A stretch of DNA of 64,000 nt from Motiliproteus sp047633175 (GTDB lineage: Bacteria > Pseudomonadota > Gammaproteobacteria > Pseudomonadales > Balneatricaceae), in the NCBI GenBank assembly GCA_047633175.1, contig JBLIEQ010000013.1, positions 49,512 to 113,511 of the forward strand. The letters run 5' to 3'. Within the stretch, counting starts at the first letter, position 1, and each line of letters begins with the position of its first letter. Made by a program: the position numbers and the translations under genes. The notes beneath the pieces are model-generated. The model was not told the DNA's origin. It did no database searches and worked only from the letters and a program-made list of their open reading frames with translations. Positions 1-9,512 of the stretch are shown here, in pieces.

Positions 1-1
1 C

Positions 2-892
2 GAAAGCCGCCTGGGCATCCAGATTCGTAACCGTGGCAACGATTTTCAACTGGTCGGTGATCAGCACAGCACCCGGGCGGTCACTCGAATGCTACACAAC
101 CTTTATCAGGAAGCGGGCCAGGGTGTGCAGCTAACACCGGAGATGATCCATCTGTCGCTGCAGGAATCGGAGCTCCACCAAACCGAGCCTCAATCCGACC
201 CTCACACCGAGCGCAGACTGCATCAGATAAAGACACCCAAGATCCTCGTCAAAGCGCGCGGCGACAACCAAAATCTCTTCCTTCAAAGCATGCACAGCCT
301 TGATATCAACTTTGGCATAGGACCTGCTGGTACCGGCAAGACCTTTCTAGCGGTGGCCTGCGCAGTCGAGGCCTTAGAACGCGATGAAGTCAGACGGATA
401 ATCCTGGTCCGCCCCGCCGTCGAAGCCGGTGAAAAGCTGGGCTTTTTACCCGGGGATCTGGCCCAAAAGATCGATCCCTATCTGCGCCCTCTTTACGATG
501 CCCTGTTTGAAATGCTCGGTGTCGAGACGGTTACCCGCTTGATCGAACGTCAGGTTATCGAAGTCGCGCCCCTGGCATATATGCGTGGCCGCACCCTCAA
601 CCACGCGTTTGTGATCCTGGATGAGAGCCAGAACACCACCAAAGAGCAGATGAAGATGTTCCTGACCCGCATTGGCTTTGGTTCGACGGCCGTTATCACC
701 GGGGATATCACCCAGATAGACCTTCCCAGGGCGACGGTCTCGGGCCTCAATCATGCCACCGAGGTACTCAAGGGCGTCGAAGGCATCGGCTTTACCCATT
801 TTGAGGCCAGCGATGTGGTCCGCCACCCGCTGGTTCAACGTATCGTCCGTGCTTACGACACGCACCAGCAAGAACAAGAACAAGAACAATGA
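2..892 (+). CDS. ybeZ: PhoH-family ATPase YbeZ, 5' end cut by window edge
   Basis: This is a PhoH-like P-loop ATPase, thought to act with YbeY in rRNA maturation and RNA quality control. The reading frame is open back to base 2 (ESRLGIQIRNRGNDF...), which matches the N-terminal region of YbeZ, so the true start lies left of the window and about 296 residues are visible. Walker A is GPAGTGKT, Walker B is VILDESQN, and a GDITQIDLP motif follows. All are typical of the family. The C-terminus is odd: it ends in an EQEQEQEQ tract made by a hexamer microsatellite. The ancestral 3' end (HPLVQRIVRG...KKQQEHET) lies about 275 bp downstream, where its TGA would overlap the ybeY ATG. The present stop therefore probably results from tandem duplication of the gene end. 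The family call is very secure. The exact native C-terminus is not. Confidence 0.95.
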   Translation, partial: ESRLGIQIRNRGNDFQLVGDQHSTRAVTRMLHNLYQEAGQGVQLTPEMIHLSLQESELHQTEPQSDPHTERRLHQIKTPKILVKARGDNQNLFLQSMHSLDINFGIGPAGTGKTFLAVACAVEALERDEVRRIILVRPAVEAGEKLGFLPGDLAQKIDPYLRPLYDALFEMLGVETVTRLIERQVIEVAPLAYMRGRTLNHAFVILDESQNTTKEQMKMFLTRIGFGSTAVITGDITQIDLPRATVSGLNHATEVLKGVEGIGFTHFEASDVVRHPLVQRIVRAYDTHQQEQEQEQ

Positions 893-1167
893 GTTCCGCC
901 GCCTACAGATTCAACGTATCGTCCGTGGCTATTTTCCTAGCTATGACAAGCACCAGCAAGAGCAAGAGCAAGAGCAAGAGCAAGAACAATGAGTTCCGCC
1001 GCCTACAGATTCAACGTATCGTCCGTGGCTATTTTCCTAGCTATGACACGCACCAGCAAGAGCAAGAGCAATGAGTTCCGCCACCCGCTGGTTCAACGTA
1101 TCGTCCGTGGCTATTTTCCTGGCTATGACCGTGCCGATAACAAAAAGCAACAAGAGCATGAAACATG
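836..1167 (+). repeat. Four-copy tandem duplication of the phoH 3' end
   Basis: The sequence CAACGTATCGTCCGTG recurs at 836, 912, 1012 and 1094, defining four units of 76, 100, 82 and about 74 bp. Units 2 and 3 share GGCTATTTTCCTAGCTATGACA and differ mainly in the number of GAGCAA/GAACAA hexamers. Units 1-3 end in CAATGAGTTCCGCC, which supplies both a TGA stop and an ATGAGT start. Unit 4 ends in ACATGAGT, which is the real ybeY start overlapped by the ancestral phoH stop. The units have diverged by point changes and hexamer count, so they are not an assembly stutter of identical copies. Small ORFs inside (889-1074, 987-1167, 1071-1175) are frame products of the repeat. Confidence 0.93.
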
Positions 1168-1638
1168 AGTATTGAGATAGACCTGCAACTGGCCAGCGAT
1201 GCGCCGTTTATCCCCTCTCTGGCAGCGTTCCAGCGCTGGGCCGAACACGCGCTCAGGGATCACCTAGAAACCACCGAACTCTGTATTCGTGTTATTGATG
1301 AACCTGAGAGCCAGCAGCTCAACCTCGATTATAGAAACATCGACAAGCCTACCAATGTGCTCTCCTTTCCCTTCGAAGCGCCCCCGGGGATAACGCTCAA
1401 TCTACTCGGCGACCTGGCGATCTGCGCTCCCCTGGTTGCCAGCCAAGCCGAAGAACAGGGCAAAATGGTTGATCACCACTGGGCACACCTTGTGATTCAT
1501 GGCATCTTACATCTGCTAGGATACGATCATATCGAGGAGGAAGAGGCTCAGACCATGGAAGCCCTGGAAACCAGACTACTGGCAGGACTCGATATTACCG
1601 ACCCCTATCTGTCGGACGTGATGCAGACACAGCCTTAA
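1165..1638 (+). CDS. ybeY: Endoribonuclease YbeY (16S rRNA maturation)
   Basis: YbeY is a zinc-dependent single-strand endoribonuclease needed for 16S rRNA 3'-end processing and 70S quality control in the cytoplasm. The 157-residue product is of normal family length and carries the zinc-binding signature HGILHLLGYDH near residues 112-122, preceded by the NVLSFPFE strand typical of the family. The start ATG overlaps the TGA of the ancestral phoH end (ATGA type), which suggests original translational coupling that has since been disturbed by the duplicated units upstream. Its place between ybeZ and ybeX is the usual one. Confidence 0.97.
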   Translation: MSIEIDLQLASDAPFIPSLAAFQRWAEHALRDHLETTELCIRVIDEPESQQLNLDYRNIDKPTNVLSFPFEAPPGITLNLLGDLAICAPLVASQAEEQGKMVDHHWAHLVIHGILHLLGYDHIEEEEAQTMEALETRLLAGLDITDPYLSDVMQTQP

Positions 1639-1701
1639 GTGCAGACGCATTAAGCCACCGTTTAACCCACTACTTTCTATCCCGCCTGAGGCACTATCTC
1701 C

Positions 1702-2562
1702 ATGAGCGAAGATCGATCGAGCAACAGTCAGGGCAGCAAGTCCTGGCTGGATAGGCTCACCCAAGTGTTCACGGATGAACCCCGTGATCGCGACGAACTA
1801 ATGACGATACTGAACGGCGCAGTTGAAAGCCAGGTACTCGACGGCGAAGTACTGGCGATCATAGAAGGCGCCATGGAAGTTGCTGACATGCAGGTCCGGG
1901 ACATCATGATCCCGCGCCCACAGATGGTTGTTATCGATTCAACCCGGACGCCACCTCAGTTTCTGCCGGAGATGATCGCCTCTTCACACTCGCGTTTTCC
2001 TGTTATCGGCGAATCTCCGGACGAAGTGATCGGCATTCTCCTGGCCAAAGACCTGCTGCCCTATCTCCTCAAGGGTGGCCTGGATACCGTTAAGATTCAG
2101 GATGTGCTGCGCCCTGCGGTCTTCGTCCCGGAGAGCAAGCGTCTTAACATCCTGCTGGGCGAATTCCGCGCGACCCGCAACCATATGGCGGTGGTCGTGG
2201 ATGAATACGGCGGCATCTCCGGATTAATAACCATCGAAGATGTGCTCGAACAGATCGTTGGCGAGATCGAAGACGAATTCGATGCCGAGGAGGAAGATGA
2301 GGATGCCCCGATCAAGCAGAGCGAGGATAACGGCTATATCGTCAAGGCCTTGACCGAGATCGATGATTTTAACAAATACTTCAGCAGCCAACTCAACGCT
2401 GTTGAATTTGATACGGTGGGTGGGATCGTCACCCAGCGCTTCGGCCACCTGCCCCAGCGTGACGAAGCGGTTGAGTTTGAAGGGTTCACCTTCAAGGTCA
2501 TCAATGCCGATAACCGCCGCATCCGCCTGCTGCAGGTCTCACGCAACCCCAGCGCCGATTAA
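1702..2562 (+). CDS. ybeX: CBS-domain transporter-associated protein (CorC/YbeX)
   Basis: This is a soluble CorC/YbeX-type protein of 286 residues. A pair of CBS domains spans about residues 65-195 (IMIPRPQM... and VVVDEYGGISGLITIEDVL), followed by an acidic linker (DEFDAEEEDEDA) and a C-terminal CorC_HlyC domain (about 205-280). The family is linked to Mg/Co efflux and, through its conserved operon, to ribosome maturation. The stop lies 2 bp before the lnt start, so the two genes are almost certainly co-transcribed. Length and domain order are normal. Confidence 0.95.
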   Translation: MSEDRSSNSQGSKSWLDRLTQVFTDEPRDRDELMTILNGAVESQVLDGEVLAIIEGAMEVADMQVRDIMIPRPQMVVIDSTRTPPQFLPEMIASSHSRFPVIGESPDEVIGILLAKDLLPYLLKGGLDTVKIQDVLRPAVFVPESKRLNILLGEFRATRNHMAVVVDEYGGISGLITIEDVLEQIVGEIEDEFDAEEEDEDAPIKQSEDNGYIVKALTEIDDFNKYFSSQLNAVEFDTVGGIVTQRFGHLPQRDEAVEFEGFTFKVINADNRRIRLLQVSRNPSAD

Positions 2563-2564
2563 AC

Positions 2565-4181
2565 ATGCCGGCGTCTTCTCTTCGTCCCGCAATACCAACG
2601 ACCTGCAGTCGCGTCCGTGACTGGCTGCTCTGCTGCCGGGGCCGGGTACTGGCTCTTACCTCAGGAGCCCTGGCCGCCCTCGGGTTTGCTCCTTTCGAAC
2701 TCTGGCCATTAGCCCTCCTCTCCTGCTTGGGGCTTCTGGCGACACTGCAGTGCGCCGCCACCGCCAGACAAGCCGCGTTAACGGGATTAATCTACGGTAT
2801 CGGTTTTTTCGGTGCCGGCGTGTCCTGGGTCTATGTCAGTATCCACCAGTTTGGCAATGCCCCAATACCGCTGGCTCTGTTGCTCACTGCGCTGTTCGTG
2901 AGCGCCCTGGCGCTGCTTTTTGCGCTGCACGGCTACCTTTATAAGCGCTATCTCGCCGATCTGCCTCTGGGTATCTTGCTTGGCTTTCCCGCCCTCTGGG
3001 TATTGGCCGAAGGCTTTCGCGGCTGGTTTTTAACCGGATTCCCCTGGTTATATCTAGGCTATGCGCCTATCGATAGCTGGCTGGCCGGCTGGGCGCCGGT
3101 TACCGGCGTGCTGGGCCTTAGCGGCTTCAGTGCTCTGGTGGCCAGCTGCCTGTTTCTGCTACCCCGCAGCTCCACACGGCGCAGAACCTCGCTGGTATTG
3201 ACCGCCCTTGCCCCCTTTGCCTCAGGCGCATTGCTACTGCAAATCCCCTGGACCGAACCCACCCCGGAATCCCCGCTGCGGGTAGCCCTCGTACAGGCCA
3301 ATATCCCCCAGGCGCTGAAATGGGATGCGCGCCACCGGACCCGGATTATCGATCAATATCTGACGCTCAGTCGTCCACTCCTCTCTGGCACGACCCGCGC
3401 CCAGGCAACAGGAGATACCGAGCTGCTTATCTGGCCTGAAACGGCGATACCGCTGCTCTTCGATATCGCCCTGCCGCGCCTGGCACCCTTTGCCAACAGG
3501 CTCCTCGACCATCAGGCGGGACTGATCAGCGGCGTTCCTTACCGAACGCCTCCTGATCCTGATCCTGCAACTGCAACCCGCTATCACAACTCCATTATGG
3601 GGCTGGGCAAGGCTTCCGGCCTGTATCATAAACAGCGCCTGGTTCCCTTTGGCGAATATGTGCCTTTCGAGTCCTGGCTGCGCGGTCTGATCGATTTTTT
3701 CAACCTGCCCATGTCGAGTTTCAGCCTTGGACCTGCAAACCAACCGCCGCTGTTATTCCAGCGCGCCAGCGGTGAAACGCTTCGGATAGCAGCCTATATC
3801 TGTTACGAGATTGCCTATCCGGATCTGGTCGCCCGTAACGCCCGAGCGAGCGAACTCTTATTGACAATCAGCAACGACAGCTGGTTTGGCGACAGTCTCG
3901 CACCTCATCAACATCTGCAGATGGCGCGGATGCGCGCCCTGGAGACCGGTCGTTACCTGATTCGCAGTACCAACAACGGCATCTCGGCCCTGATCGATGC
4001 TAAAGGGAACATCTTGCAGCAGGGACCACAGTTCACAACCGCAGTACTGCGCGGTGACATACAACCAATGCAGGGGCTCACCCCCTTTATCCTCTACCGC
4101 TCCTGGCCGTTGCTGGCGCTCTGCGCGCTGCTGCTGGGCGTTGTTATCTTGCAACGGCGCAGACCATCCCGGTTGCACTGA
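2565..4181 (+). CDS. lnt: Apolipoprotein N-acyltransferase Lnt
   Basis: Lnt adds the third acyl chain to the N-terminal cysteine of lipoproteins in the inner membrane. The 538-residue protein starts with a run of hydrophobic segments (about residues 25-215), followed by a nitrilase-like periplasmic domain and a last membrane helix near the C-terminus. The catalytic triad expected for the family is visible as Glu in WPETAIP, Lys in YHKQRLVPFGEYVPF and Cys in ICYEIAYPD. The start is 2 bp after the ybeX stop. Lnt substrates in this window include LptE and RlpA. Confidence 0.96.
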   Translation: MPASSLRPAIPTTCSRVRDWLLCCRGRVLALTSGALAALGFAPFELWPLALLSCLGLLATLQCAATARQAALTGLIYGIGFFGAGVSWVYVSIHQFGNAPIPLALLLTALFVSALALLFALHGYLYKRYLADLPLGILLGFPALWVLAEGFRGWFLTGFPWLYLGYAPIDSWLAGWAPVTGVLGLSGFSALVASCLFLLPRSSTRRRTSLVLTALAPFASGALLLQIPWTEPTPESPLRVALVQANIPQALKWDARHRTRIIDQYLTLSRPLLSGTTRAQATGDTELLIWPETAIPLLFDIALPRLAPFANRLLDHQAGLISGVPYRTPPDPDPATATRYHNSIMGLGKASGLYHKQRLVPFGEYVPFESWLRGLIDFFNLPMSSFSLGPANQPPLLFQRASGETLRIAAYICYEIAYPDLVARNARASELLLTISNDSWFGDSLAPHQHLQMARMRALETGRYLIRSTNNGISALIDAKGNILQQGPQFTTAVLRGDIQPMQGLTPFILYRSWPLLALCALLLGVVILQRRRPSRLH

Positions 4182-4336
4182 CCGCCTGAACGACCCTGAG
4201 CGCACTCACGCATCGCCAGAGTCACAGGCCCCAGAACTTTAGGCACCAGAAACCAGACTAAATGATAAAAGTATTGCCGGGGGCATATAAATAAACCATC
4301 CTCGCGCGTCAAAAAAACCTCATCGGAATTGTTGTT

Positions 4337-6214
4337 ATGAGTCTTACGTTCACCTTTCGCCGTAAAATCACCCTGGCGATCACACTGGCTGCCTTAGGCA
4401 CCCTCATCCTCTGCGCTACCGCCCTGATGGCACTCACTTCGGTACTGGATTCATCCCGGCAGGTAAGCGCATTACGCGAAGTCAGCAGCGCGCTGATGGA
4501 GGTTGAGATCGAACTCTATGCCCTGACCAAGCAGCGTGCAGGCCTTAGATCGCCTGAGATCCCGGCCTTCGAGGCGCAGAGCGCAGAGATCCGTAGTAAT
4601 CATATCCAAAACCTGACCACAGCACTGCGTACTGTTGATATCCCGGTACAACAACGCGCAGCCGAGGTCATACCCGAGGTGACCCGCCACCTCGATAGCC
4701 TCGATAACTGGCTGGGCCTAAAGATAGCCTTTGGCCTCAGTGCGTCCGAAGGACTGCTGGGCAAGCTCAACAGCAGCGCTGCCATATTAGACGAGAAGAT
4801 CTCTGGATTTTCTACGCTAGGCGGCAAACTGAAGGATATTCGCCAACACGAGAAAGATTTCTTGCTGCAAGCCGATGTGGATGAGGCGCTGCAGGCGCTC
4901 AAGATAGCGGCAGAACTTAAAACCACTCTGGTGGAGTATGGCTTTGAGGAATACGTTGCGCTGACAGATAGCTATACGCAGGCATTAAAGGAGGTTATGG
5001 CCAGCTACGGCGACCTCAAAGAGGCTCAGTCTACCTTAGAACAACAGATCCAGACCGTCATCAGCCTGGCGTCGAATACCGAGCGTTTTGTCGCAGATAG
5101 TGCGATGAATGCAGCACGACTCGATGCCGAACAGGCCGCACAAACGGCCAACCAGATGCTAATCGCAGTCGGACTGCTGGTCTTGATCCTGGTGACCGCA
5201 CTACTCAGCTGGACTGGCGTGGGCGCAATCCGTAACCTGACCCGAACCGTTGAGGCGCTCAAAAATATCGCCGCGGGAGACCTCACGATCAGGGTCGACA
5301 AACAGAGTGACGACGAGTTTGGCCAGCTTGCCGATGCGGTCAACCAGATGACCCTCGACCTGCAGGGCGTCGTCGGTCATGTGACCAGCACCAGCAATGA
5401 ACTCAGCAGCATGTCGGATTCGCTCTCCGGTGCGGTCGAAAAGATCGCTGGGGGCAACCAGACGACCTCGGAGCAGACGATCTCTATGGCAGCGGCAACC
5501 GAACAAATGAACGCCACAGTCTCCGAAGTTTCCGAGACGACTGCCGCGGTTAACGATGCGACCAAACAGGCATCACTGGCCGCTAACGCCGGGGGCGAGG
5601 TAATTTCGCGTGCCCTTCAGACACTACAGCAGGTCGCCGATGTTGTTAACCAGAATGTCGGGCAGATGCAGGAACTCGGAAGACGCTCACAAAAGATCGA
5701 CATGGTGATCGATGTAATTAAGAACGTGGCCGAACAGACCAACCTGCTGGCCCTTAACGCCGCCATCGAGGCGGCCCGAGCGGGTGAGGCGGGCAGAGGT
5801 TTTGCGGTCGTCGCCGATGAGGTTCGCACCCTGGCGCAGAAAACTGTCGGCGCCACCAACGAGATAACCACCATCGTTCACGAACTACAGCAAGGCACCC
5901 GCGAGGCAATTACCTCTATTGAGAGTGGCCGAGATAGCATGCAACGCAGTACCCAGCTTGGCGCAGAAGCCGCCGAGGCGATGCACGGCATCGAGGGTCA
6001 GGTCGAATCGGCATCCGATCGTACCCATCAGATCGCGGTAGCGATCGAACAACTGGCCAGCACCATGCGCGATATGGCACAAAACATGGAACATATCTCT
6101 GCGGCGGTCGGAGAAAGCTCTTTCGAATCTGCCGCCATCGTCAATACCAGCCAGCAGGTCGCAGGGCGCGCTATCGATCTGAAACAGATCACCGCACGGT
6201 TTAAGATCCAATAG
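4337..6214 (+). CDS. Methyl-accepting chemotaxis protein, HBM-type sensor
   Basis: This 625-residue chemoreceptor has a first membrane helix at about 10-32 and a long helical periplasmic region to about 270. That region contains RQHEKDFLL, a signature seen in helical bimodular (HBM) ligand-binding domains such as McpS. A second helix (about 274-296), a HAMP domain and a cytoplasmic methyl-accepting domain follow. The signalling tip, from EQTNLLALNAAIEAA through GRGFAVVADEVR, is intact. HBM sensors of known function bind TCA intermediates or other organic acids; the ligand here cannot be read from sequence. It stands alone between lnt and ybeL, which is an insertion relative to the usual gene order. 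No clear flagellar sigma-28 promoter was found upstream. Confidence 0.93.
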   Translation: MSLTFTFRRKITLAITLAALGTLILCATALMALTSVLDSSRQVSALREVSSALMEVEIELYALTKQRAGLRSPEIPAFEAQSAEIRSNHIQNLTTALRTVDIPVQQRAAEVIPEVTRHLDSLDNWLGLKIAFGLSASEGLLGKLNSSAAILDEKISGFSTLGGKLKDIRQHEKDFLLQADVDEALQALKIAAELKTTLVEYGFEEYVALTDSYTQALKEVMASYGDLKEAQSTLEQQIQTVISLASNTERFVADSAMNAARLDAEQAAQTANQMLIAVGLLVLILVTALLSWTGVGAIRNLTRTVEALKNIAAGDLTIRVDKQSDDEFGQLADAVNQMTLDLQGVVGHVTSTSNELSSMSDSLSGAVEKIAGGNQTTSEQTISMAAATEQMNATVSEVSETTAAVNDATKQASLAANAGGEVISRALQTLQQVADVVNQNVGQMQELGRRSQKIDMVIDVIKNVAEQTNLLALNAAIEAARAGEAGRGFAVVADEVRTLAQKTVGATNEITTIVHELQQGTREAITSIESGRDSMQRSTQLGAEAAEAMHGIEGQVESASDRTHQIAVAIEQLASTMRDMAQNMEHISAAVGESSFESAAIVNTSQQVAGRAIDLKQITARFKIQ

Positions 6215-6220
6215 AAAAGA

Positions 6221-6239
6221 GGTCCGGCTTTAGCCTGAC
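6221..6239. repeat. Short palindromic extragenic-like element (GGCTTTAGCC type)
   Basis: The sequence GTCCGGCTTTAGCCTGAC contains the palindrome GGCTTTAGCC and overlaps the last codons of ybeL. A close relative, GGTTAGGCTTCAGCCTGAC, sits at 49589-49607 after selD. This suggests a small dispersed repeat that has entered the 3' end of ybeL. Confidence 0.5.
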
Positions 6240-6793
6240 GCTGCTGCGCTACCACGATGGAAATAATGGCTGGCACACTGATGACAGGGTTCGATCAGTG
6301 AGGTCTTCTCCAGCTTCACTACCGTCCCGCACTCCAAGCAGCGCAGCTGACCCGCTACTGCGACCTCTCCGGCCAGATAATCTTCAGGCCCCTGATCGAG
6401 CCGCAGTTGTAGTTCGGTCTGATCCACGCGGGTCTTATCCGCCAGACCAAACAGCTGCTCCACCACGGCATACTCCAGCGCCTGCAAGTCAAAGTTCAAC
6501 CAGTTAGCAAGCCCTTCACCGGTCTTATGCAACAGCGTACCCGCTTCACGCAGATCACGGCGCAGGTACGCCTGCAACAGTTCCAGCTCATCCCGGGTCA
6601 TCTCCCGGGCGGCCAGCTCAAGCTCGGCAGCCTCCTCTATTTTCTGTTTAATCAGAGGCCATGACTGGGCTTCGACCTGCTCAATAGATAGATAAACACG
6701 CTCGAGTAAGCGATTGTAGATATCCGGCGCGCCCTCAGGCAGCTGTGTCGGTTTTTTTTCCGGTTCTTTAGTGTTCGGATCTGACTGATTCAT
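6230..6793 (-). CDS. ybeL: Zinc-ribbon protein YbeL (DUF1451)
   Basis: This is a 187-residue member of the YbeL/DUF1451 family, whose biochemical role is unknown. The body is helical and rich in acidic residues. The C-terminus carries a rubredoxin-like zinc ribbon, with CLECGTVV and CHQCASHYFHR spaced about 20 residues apart. The gene is adjacent and divergent to leuS, the same neighbourhood as in Escherichia coli. A GGAGGA Shine-Dalgarno (AGGAGGAC on the minus strand) lies just upstream of the ATG. The last residues (AASG) fall in a palindromic repeat, so the terminal few codons may not be native. Confidence 0.88.
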   Translation of the reverse strand: MNQSDPNTKEPEKKPTQLPEGAPDIYNRLLERVYLSIEQVEAQSWPLIKQKIEEAAELELAAREMTRDELELLQAYLRRDLREAGTLLHKTGEGLANWLNFDLQALEYAVVEQLFGLADKTRVDQTELQLRLDQGPEDYLAGEVAVAGQLRCLECGTVVKLEKTSLIEPCHQCASHYFHRGSAAASG

Positions 6794-6918
6794 AAAGTCC
6801 TCCTAGCTGCATCTGGTTATCTATTGTATCCTAGCCCCTTTCGCATGACCCTTCAGCTGCTTTGTACACAGATAAAACAGCGGTCATCCTATGCGCTCAG
6901 CACGGTTACTTAAGTCAC

Positions 6919-9510
6919 ATGAAAGAACAGTATCACCCGCGATCCATCGAAGCCAACGTTCAGCAGCACTGGGATAAAAACCAGAGTTTTCAGGTCACCG
7001 AACAGCCCGGCAAGGAGAAGTTCTACTGCCTGTCGATGTTCCCCTACCCCAGCGGCCGGCTGCATATGGGCCATGTGCGTAACTACACCATAGGCGATGT
7101 CATTTCCCGCTACCAGCGGATGCAGGGCAAAAACGTACTCCAGCCGATGGGCTGGGATGCCTTTGGTCTGCCTGCCGAAAACGCGGCGATCCAGCACAAG
7201 GTCCCTCCCGCCCAATGGACCTTTGAAAACATCGCCTATATGAAGCAGCAGCTCAAGACACTGGGGTTCGGCTACGACTGGAGCCGGGAGGTCGCCACCT
7301 GCCACCCTGAATACTACCGCTGGGAGCAGTGGTTCTTCACCCAACTGATGGAAAAAGGCCTGGTTTACAAGAAGAATTCCATGGTCAACTGGGATCCGGT
7401 CGATCTTACCGTACTCGCCAACGAACAGGTGATCGATGGCCGGGGCTGGCGATCAGGGGCGCTGATTGAGCGCAAAGAGATCCCGCAATGGTTTCTGAAG
7501 ATCACCGACTATGCCGACGAACTGCTGGATGATCTTGATAAACTCGAGCACTGGCCCGAGCAGGTTAAGACCATGCAGAAGAACTGGATCGGACGCTCGG
7601 AAGGGATTGAGCTTCGCTTCCACGTTAAAGGCGATGGCGATCTGACTGTCTTCACCACACGACCCGACACGCTGATGGGCGTCACCTATCTCGCCGTGGC
7701 ACCGCAGCACCCCCTGGCCACCCGTGCCGCTAAGACGAGTGACGCCATAGGCGCCTTTATCCGGGATGCCAGCCATATCAAGACGGCTGAAGCCGATATG
7801 GCGACCATGGAGAAGAAAGGGATTGATACTGGCTTTACGGCATCACACCCGATCACCGGCAAAAAGGTGCCTATATACGTCGCTAACTTCGTGTTGATGG
7901 AGTATGGCTCCGGCGCGGTGATGGCTGTCCCCGCTCACGACCAGCGCGATTGGGAGTTTGCCCATAAGTACGGTCTGCCCATTAAGCAGGTGATTAAGCC
8001 GCTCAGCGACAAGACCGAGTACTCTATCGATCAGGGGGCCTTTACCGATAAAGGCGAGCTGATCAACTCCAAGCAGTTTAACGGCTTAACCTCTGAGGAT
8101 GCCTTTAAGGCGATCGCTTTCCATCTTAAACAGGACAACAAAGGCGAGGTTCAGACCAACTACCGGCTTCGTGACTGGGGCGTATCCCGGCAACGTTACT
8201 GGGGCGCGCCGATTCCGGTGATCAACTGCGCCAGCTGCGGTCCGGTCGCCGTGCCGGCCGCCGATCTGCCGGTGGTGCTGCCGACCGATATCGACTTCGA
8301 CGGTTCGGGCTCACCCATCAAATCGATGCCCGAGTTTTATCAGACCCATTGTCCGACATGCGGCAAGGATGCTGTCCGCGAGACCGATACCTTCGATACG
8401 TTTATGGAGTCCTCCTGGTATTACGCCCGTTTTGCCAGCCGCAACTGCGATACCGCGATGCTGGACAGCGGCGCTAACTACTGGGCACCGGTCAACCAAT
8501 ATATCGGCGGCATCGAACACGCTATCTTGCATCTGCTGTATTCCCGGTTTTTCCATAAGCTGATGCGTGATATGGGCCTGGTCGACACCGACGAACCGTT
8601 TGAGCGCTTGCTGACCCAGGGCATGGTCCTGGCTGAGACCTATTACCGCGAAAATGACAATGGTGGCCAGAGCTGGTTCTCACCCCTGCAGGTCGAGGCA
8701 ACGTATGACGACAAAGGCCATCTCCAGAGCGCTATTCTGATCAGCGACGGCGAGCCGGTAAGCTTTGGCGGCATCACCAAGATGTCCAAATCCAAGAACA
8801 ACGGCATCGACCCCCAAGTCATGATCGATCGTTTCGGAGCCGATACCGTACGCCTGTTTATGATGTTCGCAGCACCCCCGGAACAATCACTGGAATGGTC
8901 AGATAGCGGGGTCGAGGGAGCCAACCGCTACCTTAAGCGACTTTGGAAACTGGTCTTTGATCATGTCAGTCGCGGTCCCGTTCAGCCGTTAAACACCGAG
9001 ACCCTTAACGATAAGCAGCTTGATGTCAGGCGCAAGACCCATGAAACCATCGGCAAGGTCAGTGACGATATCGAGCGTCGCCAGACCTTTAATACGGCTA
9101 TCGCCGCCGTGATGGAGCTGACCAATACCATCAGCCGCTTTATCGACGTCAGCCCTCAGGGTCGTGCTGTCGTTCAGGAGGCGCTGGAAGCGGCGGTCGA
9201 ACTGCTGTCACCCATAGTGCCGCATATCGCCGACCAACTCTGGCGCGATCTGGGTCATGACCAGGAGTTGCTCAACAGTCCCTGGCCCACCGTTGACCAA
9301 AATGCGCTCAAGCGTAGCAGTGTCGAGATCGTGGTTCAGGTCAATGGTAAACTACGCTGTCGCATCCAAGTCGCGGCAGATGCTGACCGTGACGTCGTAC
9401 AGCAGCTGGCCCTGGCCGACGAAAATGTTCAGCGCTACACCCAGAAGACCACGATTCGCAAGGTTATCGTCGTTCCGGGCAAGTTGGTTAACATCGTTGT
9501 GAGTGGTTAA
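6919..9510 (+). CDS. leuS: Leucyl-tRNA synthetase
   Basis: LeuRS charges tRNA-Leu in the cytoplasm. The frame is open from 6862, but MKEQYHPRSIEANVQ at 6919 matches the conserved family start, so that ATG is chosen (863 residues, normal length). The class I signatures are present: HMGH in FPYPSGRLHMGHVRN and KMSKS in GITKMSKSKNN. The CP1 editing domain lies between them, with TTRPDTLMG and the terminal GSGAVMAVPAHDQRD motif. No strong Shine-Dalgarno precedes the start. It leads the leuS-lptE-holA operon, with gaps of only 2-3 bp. Confidence 0.98.
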   Translation: MKEQYHPRSIEANVQQHWDKNQSFQVTEQPGKEKFYCLSMFPYPSGRLHMGHVRNYTIGDVISRYQRMQGKNVLQPMGWDAFGLPAENAAIQHKVPPAQWTFENIAYMKQQLKTLGFGYDWSREVATCHPEYYRWEQWFFTQLMEKGLVYKKNSMVNWDPVDLTVLANEQVIDGRGWRSGALIERKEIPQWFLKITDYADELLDDLDKLEHWPEQVKTMQKNWIGRSEGIELRFHVKGDGDLTVFTTRPDTLMGVTYLAVAPQHPLATRAAKTSDAIGAFIRDASHIKTAEADMATMEKKGIDTGFTASHPITGKKVPIYVANFVLMEYGSGAVMAVPAHDQRDWEFAHKYGLPIKQVIKPLSDKTEYSIDQGAFTDKGELINSKQFNGLTSEDAFKAIAFHLKQDNKGEVQTNYRLRDWGVSRQRYWGAPIPVINCASCGPVAVPAADLPVVLPTDIDFDGSGSPIKSMPEFYQTHCPTCGKDAVRETDTFDTFMESSWYYARFASRNCDTAMLDSGANYWAPVNQYIGGIEHAILHLLYSRFFHKLMRDMGLVDTDEPFERLLTQGMVLAETYYRENDNGGQSWFSPLQVEATYDDKGHLQSAILISDGEPVSFGGITKMSKSKNNGIDPQVMIDRFGADTVRLFMMFAAPPEQSLEWSDSGVEGANRYLKRLWKLVFDHVSRGPVQPLNTETLNDKQLDVRRKTHETIGKVSDDIERRQTFNTAIAAVMELTNTISRFIDVSPQGRAVVQEALEAAVELLSPIVPHIADQLWRDLGHDQELLNSPWPTVDQNALKRSSVEIVVQVNGKLRCRIQVAADADRDVVQQLALADENVQRYTQKTTIRKVIVVPGKLVNIVVSG

Positions 9511-9512
9511 GG

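Noticed and set aside
889..1175. Small ORFs (889-1074, 987-1167, 1071-1175) as genes
   Set aside because: They are frame products of the tandem repeat with Lys-Ser or Glu-Gln tracts and share their sequence with the phoH end.
4255..4285. Flagellar sigma-28 promoter before the chemoreceptor
   Set aside because: TAAA and GCCG are present, but with 13 bp instead of about 15 between them and no GATAA follow-up.
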